A stretch of 64,000 bases of DNA from Gammaproteobacteria bacterium (lineage in GTDB: Bacteria; Pseudomonadota; Gammaproteobacteria; Pseudomonadales; Pseudohongiellaceae): assembly GCA_041395725.1 (NCBI GenBank), contig JAWKZW010000001.1, positions 2,728,001-2,792,000 of the forward strand, in the 5' to 3' direction. Below the pieces are notes generated by a model, which worked only from the letters and a program-made list of their open reading frames with translations, did no database searches and had not been told where the DNA came from. Made by a program: the position numbers and the translations under genes. Below are positions 33,522 through 41,882 of the stretch, piece after piece. Each line of letters opens with the position of its first letter. Positions within the stretch are counted from its first letter, which is position 1.

Positions 33522-34180
33522 GCCGCTTCAAGAACGAGGTCACTCATCTACAGGCCCATATCAGGACACTGCGTCTGGGTGCAGGCGCACTGTTCGTCCT
33601 CGCCCTGGTGCTGGGCGTTGGCTGGTGGAATGCCCCGCGTGATCTCACTATCCATGTACCCCCAGACCTGCGATCAGGCAGCGTGCGCAAGTGGTGGGAC
33701 GTACCACCAGAGTCCGTCTATGCCTTCGCCTTCTACATCTTTCAGCAACTCAACCGCTGGCCCACCAACGGCGAGGACGACTACGCGCGCAACATCCATG
33801 CGCTGTCTGCCTACCTGACGCCCGGCTGTCAGCACTTTCTCCGGCTCGATTACGAGCAGCGGCAGCGCACCGGCGAACTGCGTCAGCGGGTACGCGGTAT
33901 CTACGAAATTCCGGGGCGGGGCTTCGGCGATGACCCGACCCAGCGCGTCCGGGTGGTGTCCGACCGAGACTGGGTCGTCACCCTGGACGTTAGCGCCGAT
34001 GAGTATTACGGCACCGAGCAGGTCAAGCGCGCCCTGGTGCGTTATCCGCTGAAGGTCGTACGCCTGGACATCGACCCCGAACGCAACCCCTTCGGCCTGG
34101 CGCTGGACTGCTATGACGGCACACCACAGCGCATCGCCGCCGAACCGCCTCCGGCATCCCCCGCACCGGAGACTCCGTAG
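33518..34180 (+). CDS. ICE protein, PFL_4703 (TIGR03746) family, VirB8/TraE-like
   Basis: 220 aa from the ATG at 33518 inside an ATGA overlap; the in-frame extension upstream runs through TIGR03750 and is not real. One N-terminal membrane helix (GALFVLALVLGVGWW) is followed by a periplasmic domain with strands like RVRVVSDRDWVVTLDVSADEYYGTE. The layout matches TraE/VirB8 core-scaffold proteins. The C-terminal 20 residues are proline-rich. Confidence 0.85.
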   Translation: MSRFKNEVTHLQAHIRTLRLGAGALFVLALVLGVGWWNAPRDLTIHVPPDLRSGSVRKWWDVPPESVYAFAFYIFQQLNRWPTNGEDDYARNIHALSAYLTPGCQHFLRLDYEQRQRTGELRQRVRGIYEIPGRGFGDDPTQRVRVVSDRDWVVTLDVSADEYYGTEQVKRALVRYPLKVVRLDIDPERNPFGLALDCYDGTPQRIAAEPPPASPAPETP

Positions 34181-34190
34181 AGGACTTGCC

Positions 34191-35150
34191 ATGAAAAAAC
34201 TTTCTGGAAAAGTTTTTCGCGTCAGCTGCGCAGCGGTGAGGCACAAGGATGTGCCGAGCAACCGTCCGTTCCTCATCCTGGCCTGTCTCGCGCTGTTCCT
34301 CGGCTGGATACCCACCAGCCAGGCAGTGGAAATCCTCAAGTGGGAGCGCATGCCGCTGGCCGTCCCCCTGGTGGTCGGCCACGAGCGCGTGGTCTTCATC
34401 GACCGCAACGTGCGCGTCGGTGTACCCGCCTCGATTGGCGATCGCCTGCGTGTGCAGAGCGCTGGCGGTGCCCTCTACCTGCTGGCACACGACACCATCG
34501 AGCCCACACGTTTGCAGTTGCAGGACGCCGACGACGGCACCCTGATTCTGATCGATATTGCCGCGCGAGACGGGGAGGCACCCTTGGAGCCCGTGCGCAT
34601 CGTCGAGGGCGAGACTGCCGGCACAAGATACGGCGGCACGGGTGCGCAAGCCCCCAATGCACCGGCCGCCACACCACCCGATCCCGCGCGGGAGACACCG
34701 ATTCCGGTGGTTCTCACGCGCTATGCAGCCCAGAGCCTGTACGCACCACTGCGTACCGTCGAGCCCGTGAGCGGCCTCTCGCGCGGGAACCTGCGCCGTG
34801 ACCTGGCACTGGACACGTTGTTGCCCACTTTACCGGTACATGCCAAAGCGCTGGCCGCCTGGCGTCTGGAGGATCAGTGGGTTACCGCAGTGCGCCTGAC
34901 CAATACCGCCAGTCGGTGGCTCGACCTGGACCCGAGAGCCCTGCAAGGAAATTTCCTGGCAGCGACATTCCAGCATCCTGACCTGGGGCCAGCCGGCGAG
35001 TCTCAGGGCACCACGGTGGTCTACCTGGTGACCCGCGGCCACGGCCTGGCGGAATCGCTGCTACCGGCCATCAGCCCCATCGATGCCACCCTCAACCTGC
35101 CGGCAGCCGCTGCCGCTGGCGACGCGGAGGGAGCGGATCATGCGCAGTAA
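34191..35150 (+). CDS. ICE protein, PFL_4704 (TIGR03749) family, VirB9/TraK-like
   Basis: 319 aa from the ATG at 34191. An N-terminal signal is followed by a beta-rich domain (EILKWERMPLAVPLVVGHERVVFIDRNVRVGVPASIGDRL, GALYLLAHDTIEPTRLQLQDADDGTLILIDI) typical of TraK/VirB9 secretin-like components. A linker (about 150-180) precedes a second beta domain (WRLEDQWVTAVRLTNTASRWLDLDP). It should form part of the outer-membrane core complex. It overlaps the next gene by 11 nt. Confidence 0.86.
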   Translation: MKKLSGKVFRVSCAAVRHKDVPSNRPFLILACLALFLGWIPTSQAVEILKWERMPLAVPLVVGHERVVFIDRNVRVGVPASIGDRLRVQSAGGALYLLAHDTIEPTRLQLQDADDGTLILIDIAARDGEAPLEPVRIVEGETAGTRYGGTGAQAPNAPAATPPDPARETPIPVVLTRYAAQSLYAPLRTVEPVSGLSRGNLRRDLALDTLLPTLPVHAKALAAWRLEDQWVTAVRLTNTASRWLDLDPRALQGNFLAATFQHPDLGPAGESQGTTVVYLVTRGHGLAESLLPAISPIDATLNLPAAAAAGDAEGADHAQ

Positions 35151-36558
35151 CGGCCTGCTCAAGTGGTTGATGCTCCCGGTCATCGTGCTCTTGGTGTTCG
35201 CCGGCATCCGACTGTTTTCCGGCGATCACGGCCCAAGCACCTCGCCGCAGGAGGCGGGAACACGATTGTCCGCCGACGAGAGGCAAGCTCTCGGCATCGA
35301 GGGGGACACCCCCAACGACACGGTGGCCACCCTGGTGGCCCAAGTGCGGCAGTTCCGGGAGGAGCTGGAAGCAGCCCTGTCGGACAACCGCTCTCAGCAG
35401 GCAGAGAACGACCGTCTGCGCCAGCGTGAACGCTCCATCGAGCAGCGTATCCAGACGGCGCTGGATACGGAGCGTGCCCAACTACGCCAGGATCGCGAAA
35501 TCGTGGCGAACGAACGGCAGCAGGCGCAGAGCCTGCTTCAGGATATCCAACGGCAATTCGAAGGACTGGGAGGTCAGGGTGATCATGCGGATTTGCCCAT
35601 CGGCCTTGGCCTCGAACCTAGCGATGGTCAGGGTTTCGGCGATGGCGTCCGCTGGATCGAACCGGATGATGCCAGACCCGCAGAGGGCCGCAATGACAAT
35701 CGCAGCGGCTTTACCTTTCCCAACGCTTTCGGGCCAGCCCAGGGCGCCATCGACTCGGCCAGCGAAACGCTGGGTCGGGCCACGGACGGGCAGGTCGGCG
35801 CTTCACCACTGAAGGCAGTCTACACCGTGCCCTCCAATGCCACCCTGATGGGCTCGGTCGCCATGACGGCGCTGATCGGCCGGGTCCCCATCGACGGCAC
35901 GGTGAACGACCCCTATCCGTTCAAGGTGGTGATCGGCCCCGACAACCTCACCGCCAACGGCATCGAGCTTCCCGACGTGGCCGGTGCCGTGGTCAGCGGC
36001 ACCGCGTCGGGGGATTGGACGCTGTCCTGCGTGCGCGGCCAGATACGGTCGATCACCTTCGTGTTCCAGGACGGCACCATCCGCACGCTGCCGGAAGAGG
36101 ATGGCAGAAATAACAGCAGCAATCGGAGCAATGACAACATCCTCGATGGCCTCGGCTGGATCAGCGATCCCCATGGCATTCCCTGTGTCTCCGGCGAGCG
36201 GCGCAGCAACGCCCAGCAATTCCTGGGCACCCAAGCGCTGATCACGGCAGCCGGTGCTGGCGCGGCTTCCCTGATCGACTCGGACAGCGGGCAGGTATCT
36301 TATATCGGCAGCGACGGTTCACTTGGCACCGTCGGCATTAGTGCCAACGAGGCCATGGGCCGCATCCTGGCGGGCGGTGTGCAGGAAATGTCGCAGTGGG
36401 TCAACAAGCTCTACGGCCAAGCCTTCGCCGCAGTCTACGTTGAGCCAGGTGCCCAGGTGGCCGTGCATATCGAGCAACCCCTTAACATCGACTACGACGC
36501 CAAGGGGCGCCGGGTCGATCACCGTCTCGGAGGCTCCCATGGTTCGGATCTCGATTAG
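35140..36558 (+). CDS. ICE protein, PFL_4705 (TIGR03752) family, VirB10/TraB-like
   Basis: 472 aa from the ATG at 35140. One membrane helix at about residues 7-25 (LKWLMLPVIVLLVFAGIRLF) and a strong coiled coil (about 65-145, rich in Q/E/R) precede a beta-barrel domain from about 225 (VYTVPSNATLMGSVAMTALIGRVPIDG). The domain order matches TraB/VirB10 proteins, which span the envelope and gate the channel. The C-terminus ends 20 nt inside the next gene. Confidence 0.87.
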   Translation: MRSNGLLKWLMLPVIVLLVFAGIRLFSGDHGPSTSPQEAGTRLSADERQALGIEGDTPNDTVATLVAQVRQFREELEAALSDNRSQQAENDRLRQRERSIEQRIQTALDTERAQLRQDREIVANERQQAQSLLQDIQRQFEGLGGQGDHADLPIGLGLEPSDGQGFGDGVRWIEPDDARPAEGRNDNRSGFTFPNAFGPAQGAIDSASETLGRATDGQVGASPLKAVYTVPSNATLMGSVAMTALIGRVPIDGTVNDPYPFKVVIGPDNLTANGIELPDVAGAVVSGTASGDWTLSCVRGQIRSITFVFQDGTIRTLPEEDGRNNSSNRSNDNILDGLGWISDPHGIPCVSGERRSNAQQFLGTQALITAAGAGAASLIDSDSGQVSYIGSDGSLGTVGISANEAMGRILAGGVQEMSQWVNKLYGQAFAAVYVEPGAQVAVHIEQPLNIDYDAKGRRVDHRLGGSHGSDLD

Positions 36559-36988
36559 CCCAATGAGTATCAAGGGCACTGCTCTCATGCTCGCCGTACT
36601 GTTCCTGGCCGGTTGTGCAACGAGTAAGGAAGAACTGCTCACCCACGAAGGCCAAACCATGCTCGACATCTGGAGTCGTGAAGCGGGTACCGCGGCTAGC
36701 GATGGCCGCGCCGCCCGTGAACTACTGGATGCACGCCAGTCCCTGCGCCGGCCACTCACCGCGGCAGACGTACAAGCTGCGCCCGTCGATCAAACCCGTT
36801 ATACCCGCACGGCGCGGAACGAGGTCTACAGCCAGTTCAAGCGCCTGCCCAATCCAGACCTGGTCATGTACGTGTTCCCGCATCTGGCCGGCACCGACCC
36901 CGTGCCGGTGCCCGGCTACAGCACCGTGTTTCCCTTGTACCAGCGTGTGCAATACGCCCTGCCCGGCGAGCGGGTGGAGGATTACTGA
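36539..36988 (+). CDS. Conjugative transfer region lipoprotein, TIGR03751 family
   Basis: 149 aa from the ATG at 36539 (GGAGG upstream), overlapping the previous gene by 20 nt. The signal MLAVLFLAGCATS has a lipobox with the modified cysteine after LAG. The mature protein is small, with the conserved RYTRTARNEVYSQFKRLPNPDLVMYVFPHLAGTDPVPVPGYSTVFPLY segment; such lipoproteins (TraV/VirB7-like) anchor the outer-membrane ring. The TraC ATG overlaps its stop. Confidence 0.88.
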   Translation: MVRISISPMSIKGTALMLAVLFLAGCATSKEELLTHEGQTMLDIWSREAGTAASDGRAARELLDARQSLRRPLTAADVQAAPVDQTRYTRTARNEVYSQFKRLPNPDLVMYVFPHLAGTDPVPVPGYSTVFPLYQRVQYALPGERVEDY

Positions 36989-39879
36989 TGGCCTGGTCGC
37001 TGCCCCGGTTATGGCATGGGCGCCAGGGACAACCTGACGCTGAGGCGGTTTCAACGGAGCCACCCGATGCCTGGGAGCGCCATGTGGAGACATTAAACGA
37101 GCATGGCATTCCGGTACCAGGCAGCCAGTGTGATCCCGTACACCCTGCCGCCACGCAGTTGGACGAGCAGCGCCTCTACGACGTCAAGCCATCCTTCGTC
37201 GATCTGCTGCCCTGGGTGGAGTACCTGCCGGATTCACAAAGCCTGCTACTGGATGACGGCGAATCGGTCGCGGCCTTCTTCGAGCTGACGCCCATCGGTA
37301 CCGAAGGGCGAGAGCCCCAGTGGCTGCTGCAGGCCCGCGATGCGCTGGAAAACGCCCTGCAGGACAGCTTCGATGAACTCGACGAGCAGCCCTGGATGGT
37401 GCAGCTTTACGCCCAGGATGAGACCGATTGGTCCAGTTACCTGAAGACCCTGCGCGACTATATCCTGCCACGAGCTCAAGGCAGCGCCTTCAGTGAGCGT
37501 TACCAGCGCTTTCTGGCCCACCACCTGCGCGCCATCGCCAAGCCCGGCGGTTTGTTCGAGGACACCACCGTGACCCGTCTGCCATGGCGCGGCCAGTCCC
37601 GGCGCGTGCGCATGGTGATCTATCGCCGTGCGCCGGGCGCTTCCCGGCGCCGTGGACAAACCCCGGAACACGCCCTGGCGACGGTCTGCGACCGGCTGCT
37701 GGGCGGTCTGGCCAATGCCGGCATCAAGGCCCGTCGCCTTCAGGCCGCGGACATCCACGCCTGGTTGCTGCGCTGGTTCAACCCCCATCCCACTCTGTTG
37801 GGACCGTCGGCAGCGGACCAGGAGCGCTTCTACCAGTTGACCGCTTATCCCCAGGCGTCGGAGCCCGGTGAGATCGAACTGGCCAGCGGCACGGACTTCT
37901 CGCAGCGGCTGTTCTTCGGCGAACCACGCTCCGATGTGGAGAACGGCACCTGGGTTTTCGACGGCATGCCACACCGGGTCATGGTGCTCGACCGTCTGCG
38001 CACGCCGCCGGCCACGGGCCATATCACTGGCGAGACCCGCAAGGGTGGAGATGCCTTCAACGCCCTGTTCGACCAGATGCCCGATGACACGGTGATGTGC
38101 CTGACCCTGGTGGCCACACCCCAGGATGTGCTCGAAGCCCACCTGAACCACCTGGGCCGCAAGGCCGTCGGCGACACCCTGGCCTCCGAGCAGGCCCGCC
38201 AGGACGTGCAGGAAGCCCGTTCGCTGATCGGCAGCGCCCACAAACTCTATCGCGGCGCGCTGGCGTTCTACCTACGCGGACGCGATCTGGCGGAACTGGA
38301 CGCACGCGGGTTGCAGCTCGCCAACGTCATGCTCAACGCCGGCCTGCAGCCGGTGCGCGAGGAGGATGAAGTCGCCCCCCTCAACAGTTACCTGCGTTGG
38401 CTGCCCGGCGTGTTCGACCCGGCCAGGGACCGTCGCCAGTGGTACACCCAGTTGATGTTCGCCCAGCACGCGGCCAACCTCTCGCCACTCTGGGGTCGTA
38501 ACCAGGGCACCGGACATCCCGGCATCACCTTCTTCAATCGCGGGGGCGGCACCATCACTTTTGATCCGCTCAACCGAAAAGACCGGCAGATGAACGCCCA
38601 CCTGTTCCTGTTCGGCCCGACCGGCTCCGGCAAGTCCGCCACCCTCAACAACATCCTCAACCAGGTGGTGGCTATCTACCGGCCACGGCTGTTCATTGTC
38701 GAGGCCGGTAACTCCTTCGGCCTGTTCGGGGACTTCGCCCAGCGCCTGGGACTGACGGTGCACCGGGTCAAGCTCGCCCCCGGTGCCGGTGTGAGCCTGG
38801 CGCCGTTCAGCGATGCCTGGCGTTTGGTCGACACCCCCGGCGAGGTGCATACCCTGGATGCCGATGTGCTGGAGGACGACGAGGAAGCAACAACGCCCGG
38901 TACGGAGGAGGAAGAACAGCGCGATGTGCTGGGCGAGCTGGAGATCACCGCCCGCCTGATGATCACCGGTGGGGAAGACAAGGAAGAGGCGCGGATGACC
39001 CGCGCCGATCGCAGCCTGATCCGCCAGTGCATCCTGGATGCGGCCCGCCGTTGCGTGAGGGACGAGCGCACAGTGCTGACCGAGGACGTACGCAACGCCC
39101 TGCGCGAGCGCAGCGCCGACACGGCCCTGCCCGAGACGCGCCGCGCCCGCTTGCTGGAGATGGCCGACGCCATGGACATGTTCTGCCAGGGACTGGACGG
39201 CCAGATGTTCAATCGCCCCGGCACGCCGTGGCCCGAGGCCGACATCACTATCGTCGACTTGGCGACCTTTGCTCGCGAGGGCTACAACGCCCAGCTCTCC
39301 ATCGCTTATATCTCCCTGATCAACACGGTCAACAACATCGCCGAGCGCGATCAGTTCCTGGGGCGCCCCATCGTCAATGTCACCGACGAGGGCCACATCA
39401 TCACCAAGAACCCCTTGCTCGCCCCCTACGTCGTCAAAATTACCAAGATGTGGCGCAAGCTGGGGGCCTGGTTCTGGCTGGCGACACAGAACCTGGACGA
39501 CCTGCCCAAGGCCGCCGAGCCCATGCTGTCGATGATCGAATGGTGGATCTGCCTGTCCATGCCCCCGGATGAGGTGGAGAAGGTGGCGCGCTTCCGCGAG
39601 CTCAATCCGGCCCAGAAGGCGTTGATGCTGTCGGCGCGCAAGGAGTCCAGCAAGTTCAGCGAAGGGGTGATCCTGTCGAAGTCGATGGAAGTCCTGTTCC
39701 GTGCCGTGCCGCCGAGCCTTTACCTGGCCATGGCGATGACCGAGCCCGAAGAAAAAGCCGAGCGCTACCAGTTGATGCGCGAGCATGGCATCAGTGAGCT
39801 GGAGGCCGCTTTCAAGGTGGCGGAGAAGATCGACCAGGCGCGCGGTATCGAACCATTGCCGCCAGATAGTTTTGGCTGA
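36988..39879 (+). CDS. traC: Conjugative transfer ATPase TraC (PFL_4706, TIGR03744; VirB4 family)
   Basis: 963 aa. Walker A is G543-PTGSGKS550 and Walker B ends D800-E801 (NVTDEGHIITKNPL). The N-terminal 500 residues are the VirB4-specific domain. An acidic insert at about 625-660 (EDDEEATTPGTEEEEQRD) is probably a surface loop. No membrane helix is obvious. VirB4/TraC ATPases power pilus assembly and are present once per T4SS. Long antisense ORFs covering this gene are shadows of its GC-rich codons. Confidence 0.92.
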   Translation: MAWSLPRLWHGRQGQPDAEAVSTEPPDAWERHVETLNEHGIPVPGSQCDPVHPAATQLDEQRLYDVKPSFVDLLPWVEYLPDSQSLLLDDGESVAAFFELTPIGTEGREPQWLLQARDALENALQDSFDELDEQPWMVQLYAQDETDWSSYLKTLRDYILPRAQGSAFSERYQRFLAHHLRAIAKPGGLFEDTTVTRLPWRGQSRRVRMVIYRRAPGASRRRGQTPEHALATVCDRLLGGLANAGIKARRLQAADIHAWLLRWFNPHPTLLGPSAADQERFYQLTAYPQASEPGEIELASGTDFSQRLFFGEPRSDVENGTWVFDGMPHRVMVLDRLRTPPATGHITGETRKGGDAFNALFDQMPDDTVMCLTLVATPQDVLEAHLNHLGRKAVGDTLASEQARQDVQEARSLIGSAHKLYRGALAFYLRGRDLAELDARGLQLANVMLNAGLQPVREEDEVAPLNSYLRWLPGVFDPARDRRQWYTQLMFAQHAANLSPLWGRNQGTGHPGITFFNRGGGTITFDPLNRKDRQMNAHLFLFGPTGSGKSATLNNILNQVVAIYRPRLFIVEAGNSFGLFGDFAQRLGLTVHRVKLAPGAGVSLAPFSDAWRLVDTPGEVHTLDADVLEDDEEATTPGTEEEEQRDVLGELEITARLMITGGEDKEEARMTRADRSLIRQCILDAARRCVRDERTVLTEDVRNALRERSADTALPETRRARLLEMADAMDMFCQGLDGQMFNRPGTPWPEADITIVDLATFAREGYNAQLSIAYISLINTVNNIAERDQFLGRPIVNVTDEGHIITKNPLLAPYVVKITKMWRKLGAWFWLATQNLDDLPKAAEPMLSMIEWWICLSMPPDEVEKVARFRELNPAQKALMLSARKESSKFSEGVILSKSMEVLFRAVPPSLYLAMAMTEPEEKAERYQLMREHGISELEAAFKVAEKIDQARGIEPLPPDSFG

Positions 39880-39890
39880 GGTGCGACAGC

Positions 39891-40559
39891 ATGGAGAAAT
39901 CGAGGCGTTCACCCTATGCAACAAGGCGCTACCTCTGGCCAGTGCTGGCGGTAGCGACGGTATTCGTTGCCATCCTGGTCTGGTCATTCAGTCCCAGCCC
40001 ACGGGTAAGTGATCCAGAGCCATCGGGACCACCCTGGCTTTACGGCCGCCTCGATGCGCGCTTCACCGTGATCGCCTACGCCGACCTGGAATGCCCGTAC
40101 TGCCAGGCGTACTTCCCGGTCTTGAAGCAGTGGATCGACAGCCACCCCGAAGCGAACTGGCAATGGCATCACCTGCCGCTGGCGTTCCACGAACCCGCTG
40201 CCACCCAGGGCGCACGCCTGGTGGAATGCGCCGGTGAAGTGGGCGGCCGTACCGCCTTCTGGCATGCCATCGCCTGGGTATACCAGCACACCCGCGGTGA
40301 TGGACAGGGCGTACCCGCCAATGTCGAGATGCCCGGTTTGACGCCCGCTGTGCAGGCGTGCCTGGACAGCACGAGACCCGATGCCGTGATCCGCGCCCAA
40401 GCCGACGAAGCCGCACACGCCGGCGTGGTCGCGACGCCGACCCTACGCCTGGTCGACAACCACACCGGTACCGATCTGCTGTTACCGGCGGGGCCAATCG
40501 AGGGCGATGCCCTGCTGTCCGCCATCGACCTGCTCACGTCTGCTGAGGACGGGGTTTGA
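39891..40559 (+). CDS. DsbA-like thioredoxin-fold protein of the transfer region
   Basis: 222 aa. An N-terminal signal anchor (YLWPVLAVATVFVAILVWSF) is followed by a thioredoxin fold with the active site DLECPYCQAYF (CPYC, as in DsbA/DsbG-like enzymes). It should be periplasmic and help form disulfides in transfer proteins; several exported proteins in the region contain cysteines. It is the last gene before the radC leader. The gap to TraC is 11 nt. Confidence 0.85.
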   Translation: MEKSRRSPYATRRYLWPVLAVATVFVAILVWSFSPSPRVSDPEPSGPPWLYGRLDARFTVIAYADLECPYCQAYFPVLKQWIDSHPEANWQWHHLPLAFHEPAATQGARLVECAGEVGGRTAFWHAIAWVYQHTRGDGQGVPANVEMPGLTPAVQACLDSTRPDAVIRAQADEAAHAGVVATPTLRLVDNHTGTDLLLPAGPIEGDALLSAIDLLTSAEDGV

Positions 40560-40592
40560 GAGCAGGCGCGAACCGGAACCACCGAGATGCCT

Positions 40593-40781
40593 GCCGACCT
40601 TGTCGGCGACATGCCCAGGTAGTCGTGATCTTCAAGGCTACGGCGCGGTTCCGACTGCGTTGATCGACCCGTTCGCTTCGCATCCCTCGCGCGAACGTCC
40701 ATCACCCGTGATGGAGGATGCCCATCAATCCGGCCCGCTTGCGGGCCTTCATTGTCCCAGGGGGCCTTGCCCCACGGGACA
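40593..40781 (+). ncRNA. radC-like leader RNA, copy C (upstream of radC)
   Basis: The stem GCCGA/TCGGC (40593-40597, 40603-40607) shows a compensatory change from the GCTGA/TCAGC of copies A and B. The core at 40608-40641 (GACATGCCCAGGTAG, then ATCTTCAAGGCTAC) and CGGCGCGGTTCCGAC are nearly identical to copy B. A CCATCA/TGATGG hairpin at 40699-40714 covaries with CCATCC/GGATGG of copy B. TGTCCC/GGGACA (40753-40781) encloses GGGGG-N5-CCCC just before radC. The context, directly upstream of radC, matches the published radC RNA motif. Confidence 0.72.
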
Positions 40782-40811
40782 GGAGCCTCCGTTCCTATCC
40801 AGGAGGTTCCC

Positions 40812-41312
40812 ATGAGTTTGTCCGAAACCGTCTCCGACGGCACCACCTGCGCGCTCGTCGACTACGCGAGCATCCAGGAAGACCCACTGATCCGTCAGGC
40901 CATCGGTGTGCTGGAAGAACGCCTCTTCAGGCGCGGTGCGTCGCTGACCAGTCCTACCGCCGTACGTGAGTATCTGCGGCTGAAACTGGCCAGCGAAGCA
41001 CTGGAGGTCTTTGCCGTCGTGTTCCTCGACGCGCAGCATTGCGTCATTGCCTATGAGCAAATGTTCCGAGGCACTATCGACGGCGCTGCCGTCTATCCGC
41101 GAGCCGTGGTCAAACGTGCCATCGAGCACAACTGTGCCGCGGTGATCCTGGCCCATTGCCATCCCTCGGGTTCGACCGAGCCGAGTCAGGCCGACAAGGC
41201 CATCACGACCCGCTTGAAATCGGCCCTTGAGCTGGTCGACGTTCGAGTGCTGGATCATTTCATCATTGGTGAAGGGGTGCCTTTCTCCTTCGCCGAGGTG
41301 GGCTTGCTGTAA
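40812..41312 (+). CDS. radC: RadC-like JAB/MPN domain protein
   Basis: 166 aa from the ATG at 40812 (CAGGAGG upstream). The zinc-binding JAMM motif is intact: HCHPSGSTEPSQAD, with an upstream glutamate in the conserved region (SEALEVFAVVFLD). ICE and plasmid RadC proteins lack the N-terminal HhH domain of chromosomal RadC, as here. The role is unresolved; links to restriction evasion and DNA processing have been proposed for mobile copies. It is set off by a long structured leader and a strong terminator, so it is expressed separately from the transfer genes on either side. Confidence 0.9.
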   Translation: MSLSETVSDGTTCALVDYASIQEDPLIRQAIGVLEERLFRRGASLTSPTAVREYLRLKLASEALEVFAVVFLDAQHCVIAYEQMFRGTIDGAAVYPRAVVKRAIEHNCAAVILAHCHPSGSTEPSQADKAITTRLKSALELVDVRVLDHFIIGEGVPFSFAEVGLL

Positions 41313-41317
41313 TCACA

Positions 41318-41337
41318 GGGGCGTCTTCGGACGCCTC
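41318..41337 (+). terminator. Rho-independent terminator after radC
   Basis: GGCGTC-TTCG-GACGCC (41320-41335), extended by further pairs, begins 6 nt after the radC stop and is followed by a T/C-rich tail. Confidence 0.8.
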
Positions 41338-41359
41338 CTTCTTCCTGCCGCGACAAAGT

Positions 41360-41380
41360 GGTAGCTTCTCTGTGCGCATT
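41360..41380 (+). promoter_or_regulatory. Transfer-operon promoter motif, copy C (PFL_4709 operon)
   Basis: GGTAG at 41360-41364, N5, CTGTG, CGCATT. It is 85 nt before the ATG at 41445, with GGGGA at -13 to -9. Confidence 0.65.
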
Positions 41381-41444
41381 CTTCATGGCGTACGCGCCCC
41401 AAGAGATCGACGATCACGAGTCATTGATCCTGGGGAGCCCTGAC

Positions 41445-41882
41445 ATGCCTTCGTTCACCACCCATTCTGCGATTCGCCACCGCTACTATCTTGCCGCAGC
41501 GGTCTGTGTGCTGATGGTTTCAGCTCACGTCCAGGCTGCGGACGTCCTGGTCTTCACCGACCAATGGCATCCCGTCGAGGCACTGGATAACGTGCGCGTC
41601 ATCCACCTGGATGCCGCCGCAGAGATCGAGGCGGAACTGGCGTCCGGACTTCCCGCCGATCCGCAGCAAGCGGCGGCCATCGTCCGTCAGCGGATGGATG
41701 ATGGTGGTAACGACTTTCAAGCCCGTCTTGCTACCGCTTACCAGGGCGTCGTCGATGCATGGAGCCTGGGCATTACCAAGATTCCGGCCATCGTGGTTGA
41801 TGAACGCTATGTGGTTTATGGCGATGCCGATGTCTCGCGTGCCCTGGCCAGTATTGAGGCTTACAAGAGGGACCAGCCATGA
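41445..41882 (+). CDS. ICE protein, PFL_4709 (TIGR03757) family
   Basis: 145 aa from the ATG at 41445, supported by the 85-nt leader shared with two other operons and by GGGGAG. A signal peptide (YYLAAAVCVLMVSAHVQAAD) is followed by a TraF/TrbC-like thioredoxin-fold segment (DVLVFTDQWHPVEALDNVRVIHLDAA..WSLGITKIPAIVVDERYVVYG). It is periplasmic, with no CxxC. The stop overlaps PFL_4710 by 4 nt. Confidence 0.85.
   Translation: MPSFTTHSAIRHRYYLAAAVCVLMVSAHVQAADVLVFTDQWHPVEALDNVRVIHLDAAAEIEAELASGLPADPQQAAAIVRQRMDDGGNDFQARLATAYQGVVDAWSLGITKIPAIVVDERYVVYGDADVSRALASIEAYKRDQP

Noticed and set aside
38272..39987. 571-aa antisense ORF over traC
   Set aside because: It is the complement of high-GC codons in a gene with clear VirB4 motifs; it has no motifs and no ribosome-binding site.
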